This document shows positions 11,261-18,903 of a stretch of DNA of 27,512 nt, piece by piece. The stretch's first letter is position 1, and each line of letters opens with the position of its first letter. Origin of the DNA: a virus. The stretch spans positions 1-27,512 of the IMG/VR virus record IMGVR_UViG_3300037245_000406. One strand, given 5' to 3'. The notes beneath the pieces are model-generated. The model worked only from the letters and a program-made list of their open reading frames with translations. It made no database searches and was not told where the DNA came from. A program made the translations under genes and the position numbers.

Positions 11261-11946
11261 TAGCACGGCCCCGGTATTACCGTAGCCACGCCACCAGATG
11301 CCAACATTGTCGGCGGTGATGGCCGGGTTCCGTCAGTAAATGAACCAGGGTCCAAGCAGTCTGTTTCGTCTAGCGGCGGGGTTGTCTCGGTTAAACGTGC
11401 TTCAAAAAATGAACCAACCGTTCCAGCAACCCCAAGTCCAGTGTAAAACCGTAGCCTCCACTCGACCGGTACGAAGTCTAGGGCCTGTAGAACAACAACC
11501 GGACCCTGTCGGTATTCTATAGAGTTTGGGGGACCAGAACAGTCAGCAGTCAGCCATTGTGTTATTCTGACATAGAGGGGGGGGGACTGTGTTGTAGATC
11601 CAACACCAAGAAAGGCACCCCATATGCAGTTGTCGCCAGGAGCCACGTCGCCATCGTTGGACAGCGTATACGAACCGTTCGGGTTAACTACGTTTTCTGT
11701 TCCGTTGTTGTTGTCTACTATTTCGCCTTTGATGTACCCCGGCTCGAAGGTTGGATCAACACACGGCAGTATTGTTATCCCAGAAAAAGTCACGCACATT
11801 TCCAAAGGGGTTATGCCGGAACATACGCTACACGCGGCCCCTGGTTCAATGGGGTCTGGTGGAGTATCAACACAGCAGCAGGCAGGGCGAATCCCCAGCT
11901 TGCCACCGCTGATAATCCGCTTACCGTTTGTGATCGGCATACCCAT
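11260..11946 (-). CDS. Cys-rich tail-region protein (228 aa)
   Basis: Start at 11946 is TAATG-coupled; an alternative Met at 11940 is possible. It begins MGMPITNGKRIISGGKLGIR, then PACCCVDTPPDPIEPGAACS, a CCC and C-x2-C cluster. A long Gly/Asn/Ser-rich beta region follows (DNNNGTENVVNPNGSYTLSN and LYVRITQWLTADCSGPP). Beta-rich composition and position downstream of tape measure suggest a minor virion or fibre component stabilised by metal or disulphides. No family recognised. Confidence 0.65.
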   Translation of the reverse strand: MGMPITNGKRIISGGKLGIRPACCCVDTPPDPIEPGAACSVCSGITPLEMCVTFSGITILPCVDPTFEPGYIKGEIVDNNNGTENVVNPNGSYTLSNDGDVAPGDNCIWGAFLGVGSTTQSPPLYVRITQWLTADCSGPPNSIEYRQGPVVVLQALDFVPVEWRLRFYTGLGVAGTVGSFFEARLTETTPPLDETDCLDPGSFTDGTRPSPPTMLASGGVATVIPGPC

Positions 11947-12854
11947 TAGGTCACGCTCAGTTCCAGCAGGTCGATGTTAAACCGGTGTGTGGCTACTCCG
12001 GTGCTGACGTGGATGATCTGCATCAACAGGTCGCCGGACGGGTCAACGTAATCGTCGGGATCCCAGCCGGAGAACACGTAAGTCTCGTTTGATGATGCTG
12101 ACGGGAAGTCGTCATCGTCGCCGGTCAAGTTATCGAACGTCATCGTGTTCCAGTTGAATAGCTGAATCTTTTTGTCGTGGGCTATGTTGCCGAAATAGAA
12201 GCCGACAAGGGTGATGGTGTTGGCAGTATCAAGCACATCGTCGAAACTGAACTGGAACGTCATCGCGGGGGTGCCGGTTACCTCTTTGATAACGAGGTAG
12301 TTCGAGTCGGTGGCATACGTGTTGGCTAAGAAGCCGCCGCCCATTTCGCCAGCCACCACCGCCCACGACTTCGCCCAGAACCACGGGATTTCACAGATGG
12401 TGTAGACCATATATTCGCCGGGTAGTTGGTCAACCACCAGATTGGTTCTGTCCCAAAACGCATGCCCGTATGTGGTGGACTCGACGCCGTCAACATCCTC
12501 ACCGGCAAAGTAATACGCCGCTGGATACCTGGGGTGAATTGGGGTGGCTCCGGTGGCCAGTGTCTTTCCGTAGATGTCCCTCACCGTGTACGTCCACGTA
12601 GCCGGAACCCCCTCACTGCCAGCCGCACCGCCGTCCTTCTCCACAATCACCGGGAACCCCAGCGTCGGGATTTTGGGCAGCAGGTTTGCAACTTCAAACT
12701 TGATCTTGACGCCCTGAGGGTTGGTGCTCACGGTGATTAGTTCGTCGCCTGTGATGTTGCTCACACTGCGAACCGTGGGCATCATCCACGCCAGTATCCT
12801 GCGCAGACTTGCCCAGTTAGGTTTGCCGCCCGGAAGTGTTGGGGGCATACTCAT
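11946..12854 (-). CDS. Tail tip/fibre-like structural protein (302 aa)
   Basis: TAATG coupling fixes the start (MSMPPTLPGGKPNWASLRRI). After a short helix, almost the whole chain is predicted beta: SNITGDELITVSTNPQGVKI, AWTYTVRD-like strands, GEYMVYTICEIPWFW and KKIQLFNWNTMTFDNLTG. Asp/Gly-rich turns (DGVESTTYG, DDDDFPS) recall carbohydrate-binding or fibre domains. Position after the tape measure and two other tail genes suggests a receptor-binding or baseplate-type component, but no motif proves it. Confidence 0.6.
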   Translation of the reverse strand: MSMPPTLPGGKPNWASLRRILAWMMPTVRSVSNITGDELITVSTNPQGVKIKFEVANLLPKIPTLGFPVIVEKDGGAAGSEGVPATWTYTVRDIYGKTLATGATPIHPRYPAAYYFAGEDVDGVESTTYGHAFWDRTNLVVDQLPGEYMVYTICEIPWFWAKSWAVVAGEMGGGFLANTYATDSNYLVIKEVTGTPAMTFQFSFDDVLDTANTITLVGFYFGNIAHDKKIQLFNWNTMTFDNLTGDDDDFPSASSNETYVFSGWDPDDYVDPSGDLLMQIIHVSTGVATHRFNIDLLELSVT

Positions 12855-13342
12855 TATACGGGTTGCTCGTCCCAGATCAGCGTAGCGTAGACGCCCTGTG
12901 CTGGTGTGCCGCCGCCGTCAGTGAAGTCGATAGACACCTCTATCAAGTCACCATCAGCCAATGCCGCCGTGTCGATGGTGGCAACCTGCGGGGTGCGTAT
13001 CACACTGCTGCTGTTCAGGGTGATGGGTGCCGACAGAATCGACGCACCGTTAACCAGCAGGTCCACGTCAACCGCGTCACTGCCAACGGCCACCGCAACA
13101 GAACCAGCTTCAAAGTTACGCAGCGTGCCTGTAGCGAACACGCTGTGCGCTGGCCACACCTCGTCACTTGAACTCGTGCCCGATTCCTGTGATACAGTCA
13201 GCGTGTGCCGCTGGATCATCTTCGTGGGGTCGATGGCCGCACTCGCAGAGATGCCAGCGTTGACAACCGTGCCGGACGGTATCGCCAGGGTGGTGGCTTG
13301 CACTTTCCCGAGGACTGTTAGGTCGCCTTGGATTCTACTCAT
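12854..13342 (-). CDS. Virion-associated beta protein, possible tail fibre/collar (162 aa)
   Basis: Start MSRIQGDLTVLGKVQATTLA at 13342 is a TAATG overlap. The first 60 residues repeat a short strand-turn pattern (GDLTVLGKV..., SGTVVNAGISASAAIDPTKM), typical of fibre shafts or collar proteins. The rest is a beta sandwich-like domain (VDVDLLVNGASILSAPITLN), ending QGVYATLIWDEQPV. Homologues of this N-terminal pattern are familiar from phage tail loci without assigned function. Probably a trimeric structural component. Confidence 0.6.
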   Translation of the reverse strand: MSRIQGDLTVLGKVQATTLAIPSGTVVNAGISASAAIDPTKMIQRHTLTVSQESGTSSSDEVWPAHSVFATGTLRNFEAGSVAVAVGSDAVDVDLLVNGASILSAPITLNSSSVIRTPQVATIDTAALADGDLIEVSIDFTDGGGTPAQGVYATLIWDEQPV

Positions 13343-14142
13343 TACTCGTTCTCCCAATTCTGTGATAATAGTTCCCAGTCAACCGCCGGGTAGTTTTCGA
13401 CAGCCACCACTTCGCTGTCTGGTGTTATGTCAGACGGGTCGGGTGGCTGTCCCGTGGAGGGGTCAAGCCAATACACAAGGGTTTTCCATAGCAGCGGATC
13501 GTGAACAAACTCGTAGTTGACCTGGAATGTAAGCCCGTTATCCTCACTCGTTCCAAGAATCTGGGTACACAGCCACTGTTCTGCAACGGCCGTGTCGCCG
13601 GACGGAAAATTATAGTCTGCGACATTCTTAGTCCCGACAAACTGTTCAGCGTCCGACAACGGACTCACCAGCATATTCTTCTGAAATGTCACAGTTGAAC
13701 GCGGTACGAACTTCGACCACGTCGCCGCCTTCCTTGTGGTGTCGTCCCCGTCCCTCTGCACCGTGACGAGGTTGCCCTCCCGGTCGTTGTTGGTCTGCAC
13801 TTGATCGAGGACCGTACCGACGTTAATGGACACGCTTACTCGTTCCCGGTACACTATCCGAACCTCTGCCGTGTCGTAGTTATTGGCCAGGTTTGGGGTG
13901 ACCTCTTCGACGGTAAACGAATCCAATATCTCGTGAGGCGTCCCCATGATCGGAACACCGGGAGTGTCGGCGGCCAAGAACCCAATCAGCAGCGCATCAT
14001 CGGGTGTGATTGGGCTGCCCTTCGCAGCTTCCCGTGCAGCGCGCAAACCCTTTACAAGGTGGATTTCTACCCACTGCGTGCCCCGGCTGCTGACACTCAG
14101 CGTGCCGCTCTTCTCTTTGATTCCAATATAATCAGCGGCCAT
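13342..14142 (-). CDS. Tail protein downstream of tape measure (266 aa)
   Basis: TAATG overlap with the tape measure stop sets the start (MAADYIGIKEKSGTLSVSSR). Beta-strand content is high (QWVEIHLVKGLR, DTAEVRIVYRERVSVSINVG), with a VQTNNDREGNLVTVQRDGDD region and a C-terminal Trp/Pro-rich end (DPSTGQPPDPSDITPDSEVV). It occupies the place of the distal tail/baseplate protein in siphoviruses but lacks a recognisable Dit signature. Assignment by position only. Confidence 0.6.
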   Translation of the reverse strand: MAADYIGIKEKSGTLSVSSRGTQWVEIHLVKGLRAAREAAKGSPITPDDALLIGFLAADTPGVPIMGTPHEILDSFTVEEVTPNLANNYDTAEVRIVYRERVSVSINVGTVLDQVQTNNDREGNLVTVQRDGDDTTRKAATWSKFVPRSTVTFQKNMLVSPLSDAEQFVGTKNVADYNFPSGDTAVAEQWLCTQILGTSEDNGLTFQVNYEFVHDPLLWKTLVYWLDPSTGQPPDPSDITPDSEVVAVENYPAVDWELLSQNWENE

Positions 14143-15551
14143 TAAATCGCACCTCCAAAGGCTCCGTCTTCCCGCATACCCTGTAGAACTTCAAGCATCA
14201 ACCCGAACACGCTGCCCTTGTTCAAGTCAAACGGTTTCGGTTGAACTACCGGTTGCTTTGTCTGTGGTGCCTGGAACGCCAACCCTGCTATACTGATGGC
14301 CTGTCCCAGAATGCCAAACCCCGCGCCCTGCTTGGTCACAGATCGTGCCCGTTCGAGTGCCCGCGTGTAGGTGTCCAGGTCCAGCGCACCGGACCTCCAC
14401 AGGCCGTTAAGTTCGCGCTGCTGTTCGGCGAACCGTTCCTCTGCTGTTCGGGTCTGCTCGAATATCTTTGTGGCGTCTTTGATCTGAAGCGGTGTTGGGC
14501 CTTGGCGCCCCTGTGCCTTCGGTTCGTTGCGGCTTTTACGTAGGGCGTCCATGTCAATTGCCGGTGACGATGTCTGCTGGCGGGACTCAATGCTGAAATC
14601 TAAAAGTTTACCCCCAAAGCCCTGAGTAGGCCCCCCTGGGAGAAAACTAGCAAACCTCGCCGCGTCGAAGACGGCCAATACTGCCTCTCCAAGTATCTGC
14701 CCGCTGCTGTCAAATATTTTTCCTACATTTTCCACAGTCGGTACCGCGGTCGGTGTGTTGTTCTTGACCCACTCCGCAAACTGTTTGACTGCCGGGGCAA
14801 GCACTTCACCAACGTCCTCTGCAACGTCACCGAGCGAGTTCTGCATCTGTTCCAAGCCGGAACTTGCTGCCGCCGCCGCACGCGCAGCCCCGCCGAACTC
14901 GCCTTCAAGTTCTTTGAGTATGATGTTCTGTGCTTTGAGTATCTGACCCTGATCGATAAACGTGCGGATCATCTTCTTTTGCACGTCGGTGAGTTGGACA
15001 CCCGACCGACCCAGCGCAGTGATACCGGCAATCGGGTCGTTCAATGCCTTGCCGAGTTGGATGGCCGATGACTTCAGGTCGGTTTCCAGGACGGTGGACA
15101 TATCCAGAACGGCAACCGTCGCCCGCTTGAATGCATCGCCGCTGATGTTGCGGAACGTGGCGAGCTTGGCCTGCGCACTGATAATGGTTTCATCACCGAA
15201 CAGCGTCTGACTTTGAAGCACACCCGCACGGGCTTTGAGTTGTTTGGCAGAGAAGCCAGCCGCGTTTCCTGTGGCTTTCAGGACTGCCGCCAGTTTCGCC
15301 TCTGCCTGGATTTGGACATCATAGGCACGGGTGGTGTCGATAACCACGCTCTTCACCGCACGGAAGCCACGGGACAAGACACCAAACGCCGCACGCGCAA
15401 CCGACAGACCGGCCAGAAGCTGTGTGGTCTTGCGCAGCCGTTTCATCTCGCCGCGCAGACTCTTGGACGACTTGCTGGCTTTCTTGGCCCCCTTCACGAA
15501 CGCATCAGTCTTTAGACCAAGGCGAACGAATAGCGATTTAATCAGGGCCAT
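14142..15551 (-). CDS. Tape measure protein (469 aa)
   Basis: The start MALIKSLFVRLGLKTDAFVK at 15551 has GGAGA 6-7 nt upstream and overlaps the chaperone end by 14 nt. N-terminal helices are rich in Lys/Ala/Ser (KGAKKASKSSKSLRGEMKRL), followed by tape-measure-like repeats (NIILKELEGEFGGAARAAAA, GLEQMQNSLGDVAEDVGEVL). The C-terminus has QRELNGLWRSGALDLDTYTR and AISIAGLAFQAPQ. It scaffolds tail-tube polymerisation and sets tail length; at about 1.5 Angstrom per residue it predicts a tail near 70 nm. This is short for the family and no lytic or peptidase domain is visible. Confidence 0.85.
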   Translation of the reverse strand: MALIKSLFVRLGLKTDAFVKGAKKASKSSKSLRGEMKRLRKTTQLLAGLSVARAAFGVLSRGFRAVKSVVIDTTRAYDVQIQAEAKLAAVLKATGNAAGFSAKQLKARAGVLQSQTLFGDETIISAQAKLATFRNISGDAFKRATVAVLDMSTVLETDLKSSAIQLGKALNDPIAGITALGRSGVQLTDVQKKMIRTFIDQGQILKAQNIILKELEGEFGGAARAAAAASSGLEQMQNSLGDVAEDVGEVLAPAVKQFAEWVKNNTPTAVPTVENVGKIFDSSGQILGEAVLAVFDAARFASFLPGGPTQGFGGKLLDFSIESRQQTSSPAIDMDALRKSRNEPKAQGRQGPTPLQIKDATKIFEQTRTAEERFAEQQRELNGLWRSGALDLDTYTRALERARSVTKQGAGFGILGQAISIAGLAFQAPQTKQPVVQPKPFDLNKGSVFGLMLEVLQGMREDGAFGGAI

Positions 15552-16256
15552 CGTGGGTCTCCATATTTGCACTACCGAACATGGACGCTACGTGGTGGCC
15601 CATATCCTTTTGACGCTTCTTTGTCTGCGGCCGCGTCTTTCTTTTGTACATCAACATGTCGCGGGGGTCGAACGGTTGGGGCCGTTTCTTCCTGTCACGG
15701 TGCGGTTCCATAGCCGACGCCCTGATGGACGCCTGCGCATAGTCGATGGCATCAATGATCTCGCTGAACCCGCCCGTGTTGTCGTACGCTATCCACTCTG
15801 CAAACTCAGCGGAGTCTACTTCTGATTGACACCGCTTGACCGACATGCCCAGTGCCAACGCCAACCGGAACCAGAACCGGTGTGTTGGCAGGCGTGCTAG
15901 TTTTTTTCAAGTTCCTCGATGTCTTCTCTATTGAGTTTGTTGATAGCAAACGCCGCCGCATAGACCCGGTCCAACGCAATGCTGGATTTCTTACCCAACT
16001 CTTCGACATCAGCATCAGAGAACAGCCGGACGCCGTCTTCGTCACACGCGGCACGCGATACCATACGCGCCCTGATGTTGTGCCTGTTGGCCAATTCGTC
16101 GTCACCATTGCTTATGAACGTATCGACTTCCCACGAATCGCGGGCAGCCCCGGACATAACCCTTACGAATACCGTGCCGCCCCACTCGGGAACCTCAACG
16201 GTCTGTAGTTTCATGTCGTCCGCATCAAGTATCTGATCTCTCATTAACCCCTTCAT
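15538..16256 (-). CDS. gpGT-type tail assembly chaperone made by -1 frameshift (239 aa)
   Basis: A -1 slip at A AAA AAC (15906-15900), just before the TAG of the short frame, joins the gpG-like ORF to a downstream ORF ending at 15538. Re-read bases give CTA GCA CGC and the peptide LARLPTHRFWFRLALALGMS, then VKRCQSEVDSAEFAEWIAYD. This closely resembles the T domain (LALALGM...EFAEWIAYD) of lambda gpGT relatives. The downstream part has no independent ribosome site. A GCCA/TGGC plus ACCGG/CCGGT hairpin starts about 10 nt after the slip site. Role: coats the tape measure and recruits tail-tube subunits. Confidence 0.85.
15897..16256 (-). CDS. Tail assembly chaperone, gpG-type short form (119 aa)
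   Basis: The start MKGLMRDQILDADDMKLQTV has AGGAG 6 nt upstream. The sequence has VEVPEWGGTVFVRVMSGAAR, RARMVSRAACDEDGVRLFSD and an acidic C-terminus ending NREDIEELEKN immediately before TAG. Position between tail tube and tape measure, the frameshift window at its 3' end and the WGG...RVMSG pattern are those of gpG-family chaperones. This is the major product; about a few percent of ribosomes would make the extended form in relatives. Confidence 0.85.
   Translation of the reverse strand: MKGLMRDQILDADDMKLQTVEVPEWGGTVFVRVMSGAARDSWEVDTFISNGDDELANRHNIRARMVSRAACDEDGVRLFSDADVEELGKKSSIALDRVYAAAFAINKLNREDIEELEKN
15900..15906 (-). other. Programmed -1 ribosomal frameshift slippery site
   Basis: Minus strand A AAA AAC followed by TAG, inside the last codons of the gpG-like ORF. 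This is one of the standard -1 slippery heptamers. Slipping places the ribosome in the T-domain frame, which is open and highly family-like. Confidence 0.85.
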
Positions 16257-16268
16257 GTCTGTCTCCTG

Positions 16269-16670
16269 TTAGCTGTTAAAAGTAATCGCCCCGGTTACCT
16301 TGAACCCGACCGCAGCCGTTAGCTCGTCTTCTACGGCCATGTTCGGCGTAAAGCTCTGAACGAGCATTGACATAGTCCACGCCGTATTGCCGTTCAGGTT
16401 CAACACGTAGGTCTCCGCATTGGACGTGAGGGCACCTATCAGTGCAATGTGTGTGGTGTTGGACGGGATGTAGTTAATCTCAGCGGTGATTTCACCGGAG
16501 TCAATCACGCCACCAATGAACTCACGCGCTTGGTTGTCGCTGGTGAGGTGCGTGACGTCGATCATTTCCCGGTTGACGGACGGACCCGACAGGGACACGA
16601 CCTCTGCAATGACGGTGCCCGCCCTACTCAGTGTAGTCCCAAACGCGATTACTGCTCCTGAAGCTGCCAT
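16269..16670 (-). CDS. Tail tube protein paralogue 2 (133 aa)
   Basis: Start MAASGAVIAFGTTLSRAGTV with AAGGAG 7 nt upstream. It shares the segment GPSVNREMIDVTHLTSDNQA, then REFIGGV, an EINYIPSNTTHI segment and the C-terminal core (FTPNMAVEDEL, FKVTGAI) with the gene just upstream. The pattern resembles lambda gpV/phi13-like tail tube proteins that stack into hexameric rings. It is shorter (133 versus 148 aa) and lacks the N-terminal and mid-loop insertions. Which copy is the main tube subunit cannot be decided. Confidence 0.75.
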   Translation of the reverse strand: MAASGAVIAFGTTLSRAGTVIAEVVSLSGPSVNREMIDVTHLTSDNQAREFIGGVIDSGEITAEINYIPSNTTHIALIGALTSNAETYVLNLNGNTAWTMSMLVQSFTPNMAVEDELTAAVGFKVTGAITFNS

Positions 16671-16681
16671 ATCAAATCTCC

Positions 16682-17128
16682 TTACGTGGCCTTACCGGAC
16701 ACCTTGAAAGTCACTGTTCCTGTTAGTTGGTTCTCAACCGCAACCCCCGGAGTGAACCCGGACACCGCAGCTTTAAACGATAGCTTTGACGACGTGGCGA
16801 CGTGGGTTCCATCGGGCCACACAATGCGCCAGTCACGGAAGACACTCGATACCGTGGTCTGCCCGATGTTGGTCAACAGGTCGATGTGCGTGGCGTTCGC
16901 CGGGATGTAACTGATCTCAATAGGCACTTCGCCGTAGTCAGTGACACCCCCGATAAACTCCCGCGTCATGTCATCACTTGACAGGTGTGTAACGTCGATC
17001 ATTTCCCGATTGATAGTAGGCCCGCCAATCGAGATGACCTCGGCAAGATTAGTGGTCGCTGTGAAGCTGGTGGACTCTCCCAACTGTAGTATCGTTCCAA
17101 ACGCCTTGATAGCCCCTGAAGCTGCCAT
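16682..17128 (-). CDS. Tail tube protein paralogue 1 (148 aa)
   Basis: Start MAASGAIKAFGTILQLGEST with AGGAG 7 nt upstream. The core has GPTINREMIDVTHLSSDDMT, REFIGGV, IEISYIPANATHIDLL and TPGVAVENQLTGTVTFKVSG. It is clearly a duplicate of the following gene, with extra residues near 17-25 (STSFTATTN) and a loop with SVFRDWRIVWPDGTHVATSS. The longer loop may form the surface or interior of the tube. Order tail terminator, tube, tube, chaperone is consistent with a major tail protein. Confidence 0.8.
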   Translation of the reverse strand: MAASGAIKAFGTILQLGESTSFTATTNLAEVISIGGPTINREMIDVTHLSSDDMTREFIGGVTDYGEVPIEISYIPANATHIDLLTNIGQTTVSSVFRDWRIVWPDGTHVATSSKLSFKAAVSGFTPGVAVENQLTGTVTFKVSGKAT

Positions 17129-17138
17129 CGCTTATCTC

Positions 17139-17564
17139 CTAACTGAAATCGGGTACAGTCTCACAGAAATTGATATCCAACCACATGAACACGCCGAACA
17201 TTTCCCGTTCCTTGTTCTCTGGGTGCAGGTCGCTCGTGTCGTTCTCGTGATCGATCTTTGCCATTTGAACAGTGTATGCGCCCATCAGCCCCGCGTATCC
17301 ATCGACAACGAGCCTGACAGCATCAGCAAGCCGCTTCGCCGCCCCGTAGGTGTCAGCCCAGCACCCTATCTGAATCGTCGCTTCTGTCAGCCCACTGAAC
17401 CCGGTCAGGCTGAACACCCGGTCGGTGTCTTCTCTACGGTACACGATGTACGGATTGAGCTTCGACTTCACCTTTGGTTTACGAATCGGGTAGACCCTGG
17501 TGCCGACGATCGCGCTGACCGTTGGCTGTGCCTTCAGGTATGTCTCTAGCCCGTCTTCGATCAT
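17139..17564 (-). CDS. Tail completion protein, DUF3168/gp17-like (141 aa)
   Basis: ATGA coupling with the HK97 gp10-like gene sets the start (MIEDGLETYLKAQPTVSAIV). DUF3168-type features are the N-terminal helix plus Ala-Ile-Val-Gly-x-Arg-Val-Tyr-Pro turn, the PYIVYRREDTDRVFSLTG strands and EATIQIGCWADTYGAAKRLA, then LADAVRLVVDGYAG. A strand with FGVFMWLDINFCE ends the chain. The family caps the tail tube and links it to the neck. Confidence 0.8.
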   Translation of the reverse strand: MIEDGLETYLKAQPTVSAIVGTRVYPIRKPKVKSKLNPYIVYRREDTDRVFSLTGFSGLTEATIQIGCWADTYGAAKRLADAVRLVVDGYAGLMGAYTVQMAKIDHENDTSDLHPENKEREMFGVFMWLDINFCETVPDFS

Positions 17565-17998
17565 TTCTTTGCCTCCGCTTCAATCAGCTTGCCGAGTTCG
17601 TTTTCAAGTATCGTGAGCATCTTGTTCTCGTTGTCTTCGAATGCGTCCTTGATAAAGTGTTCACCTTCAACCTGTGTCCGGCTACCGCCACCCTTGCGAC
17701 TCCCGGTCTTCCACCCAAGTTCCTGAAACCCGGTATAAAACTCGTCACCTTTGAACGCGCCGTCCTTGGTTCCGACGAACATACTGACAAGCCCTTTGCG
17801 TATTCGGCCCGTCACAATCTTGATGGCTTTACGCAGTCGTCCACTTTTCACCGGGGCGTTGTTCCGCGCGCCCTTCAGGACAGGTTTCAGTGCAGCCCGC
17901 ATTGCCTTCTTCGCAATCTTCTTGCCGACCTTGGCCGGTAGCACCTTCAGCATCTTGTCAAGCGCATCAAAACCAATAGCCTCGAACTCACCAGCCAT
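17561..17998 (-). CDS. HK97 gp10-like tail/neck component (145 aa)
   Basis: The start MAGEFEAIGFDALDKMLKVL is TGATG-coupled. Features are an N-terminal helix (LPAKVGKKIAKKAMRAALKP), GARNNAPVKSGRLRKAIKIV (the typical APVxxGxLRxSI-like turn of HK97 gp10), a YTGFQELGW strand and a PFI-equivalent HFIKDAFEDNENKMLTILEN. The family protein sits in the neck/tail completion complex. Lys-rich content is unusual but common in this family. Confidence 0.85.
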   Translation of the reverse strand: MAGEFEAIGFDALDKMLKVLPAKVGKKIAKKAMRAALKPVLKGARNNAPVKSGRLRKAIKIVTGRIRKGLVSMFVGTKDGAFKGDEFYTGFQELGWKTGSRKGGGSRTQVEGEHFIKDAFEDNENKMLTILENELGKLIEAEAKK

Positions 17999-18318
17999 CA
18001 GACGGATTCCTTACAAAGTAGCTCCATGTCCGCGTTCCGCCCTCCACGGTTGTTGATGTGGACGATGGTGAACGCCCGGCCTTTGTGCGTGATCCTGTGG
18101 TTGTCAGTGGTCAACCCAGCGTAGTATCGCAACACAACCTTGTGCGTGACCTCGCCTATCTCGCGTTGCCCGCTGATGACCTGGTTGCCTGTCAGCGATT
18201 CGATACCGCCCCAAACGGTCCGCTCTGATTTCCAGTCGTCAACCTGTTCACCGAAGTCGCTGTCAACCGGCTTGTTGATTTCAACCTTGATCCTATGCCG
18301 TAGTCTTCCGGTCCTCAT
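17998..18318 (-). CDS. Head-tail joining/closure protein (gp16-like) (106 aa)
   Basis: ATGA coupling sets the start (MRTGRLRHRIKVEINKPVDS). The chain shows the typical DFGEQVDDWKSERTVWGGIE, then QREIGEVTHKVVLRYYAGLT, HKGRAFTIVHINNRGGRNAD and MELLCKE. This is the beta-barrel of the phage head-tail joining family (SPP1 gp16, HK97 gp7 type). It seals the connector after packaging. Confidence 0.85.
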   Translation of the reverse strand: MRTGRLRHRIKVEINKPVDSDFGEQVDDWKSERTVWGGIESLTGNQVISGQREIGEVTHKVVLRYYAGLTTDNHRITHKGRAFTIVHINNRGGRNADMELLCKESV

Positions 18319-18902
18319 TTGACACCACCCCCGAACCTGTCAGATGCCAGCAGGGAACGAACCGAGTCGGGAATCTTTGAGACGATGGTTCCGACCACAA
18401 CCGGTTCTCTGTTTTCATAGTAGTGTGCAGTCATCAACATCACGGCATCACTAATGTTCTGTGGTATGTCTTCAACGTCGTCCCACCCGGCAACGTATTC
18501 AACCACCACCGCGTTGATGACGGCCCGCGTTGACGGCCACGACTGACCGAAGGCAAGCACTACACGGCCCGGTTCCCGATTTGTGTCCACGGTGTACACG
18601 CCCGAATCAAGCGTCTGCTCATTACCGCCCGTGTCGATGTACTTGATTGACGTGACCGATGCCAGCGGGGGGCGGGGCAGCGAGAACCACACGGGGAACG
18701 AATCAAAATATAGCTTCCACGTAGTCGTGAACAGCGACCGGCTCGTGTGGTTTTCCACCCACAACCGTGCGGCCCTGATACGTCTTTTGATAAATGAGTT
18801 CTCGTCCTCGTTGTCTATGCGGTGATCTTCCCTGAACTCGTTTACGGACAGCGGTTCTTGTGCTGGTGCTGTGCCTAATACGAGGTTGCCAGTGCCATGC
18901 AT
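18315..18902 (-). CDS. Head-tail connector protein, gp6/gp15-like (195 aa)
   Basis: The start at 18902 (MHGTGNLVLGTAPAQEPLSV) has AAGGA 8 nt upstream, inside the end of the previous gene. Upstream in-frame TTG has no site. The motif SVNEFREDHRIDNEDENSFI and helix KRRIRAARLWVENHTSRSLF, then TTTWKLYFDSFP and a later PQNISDAVMLMTAHYYENRE, are the signature of the gp6-like connector family. It forms the dodecamer under the portal. Confidence 0.85.
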   Translation of the reverse strand: MHGTGNLVLGTAPAQEPLSVNEFREDHRIDNEDENSFIKRRIRAARLWVENHTSRSLFTTTWKLYFDSFPVWFSLPRPPLASVTSIKYIDTGGNEQTLDSGVYTVDTNREPGRVVLAFGQSWPSTRAVINAVVVEYVAGWDDVEDIPQNISDAVMLMTAHYYENREPVVVGTIVSKIPDSVRSLLASDRFGGGVK

Positions 18903-18903
18903 G

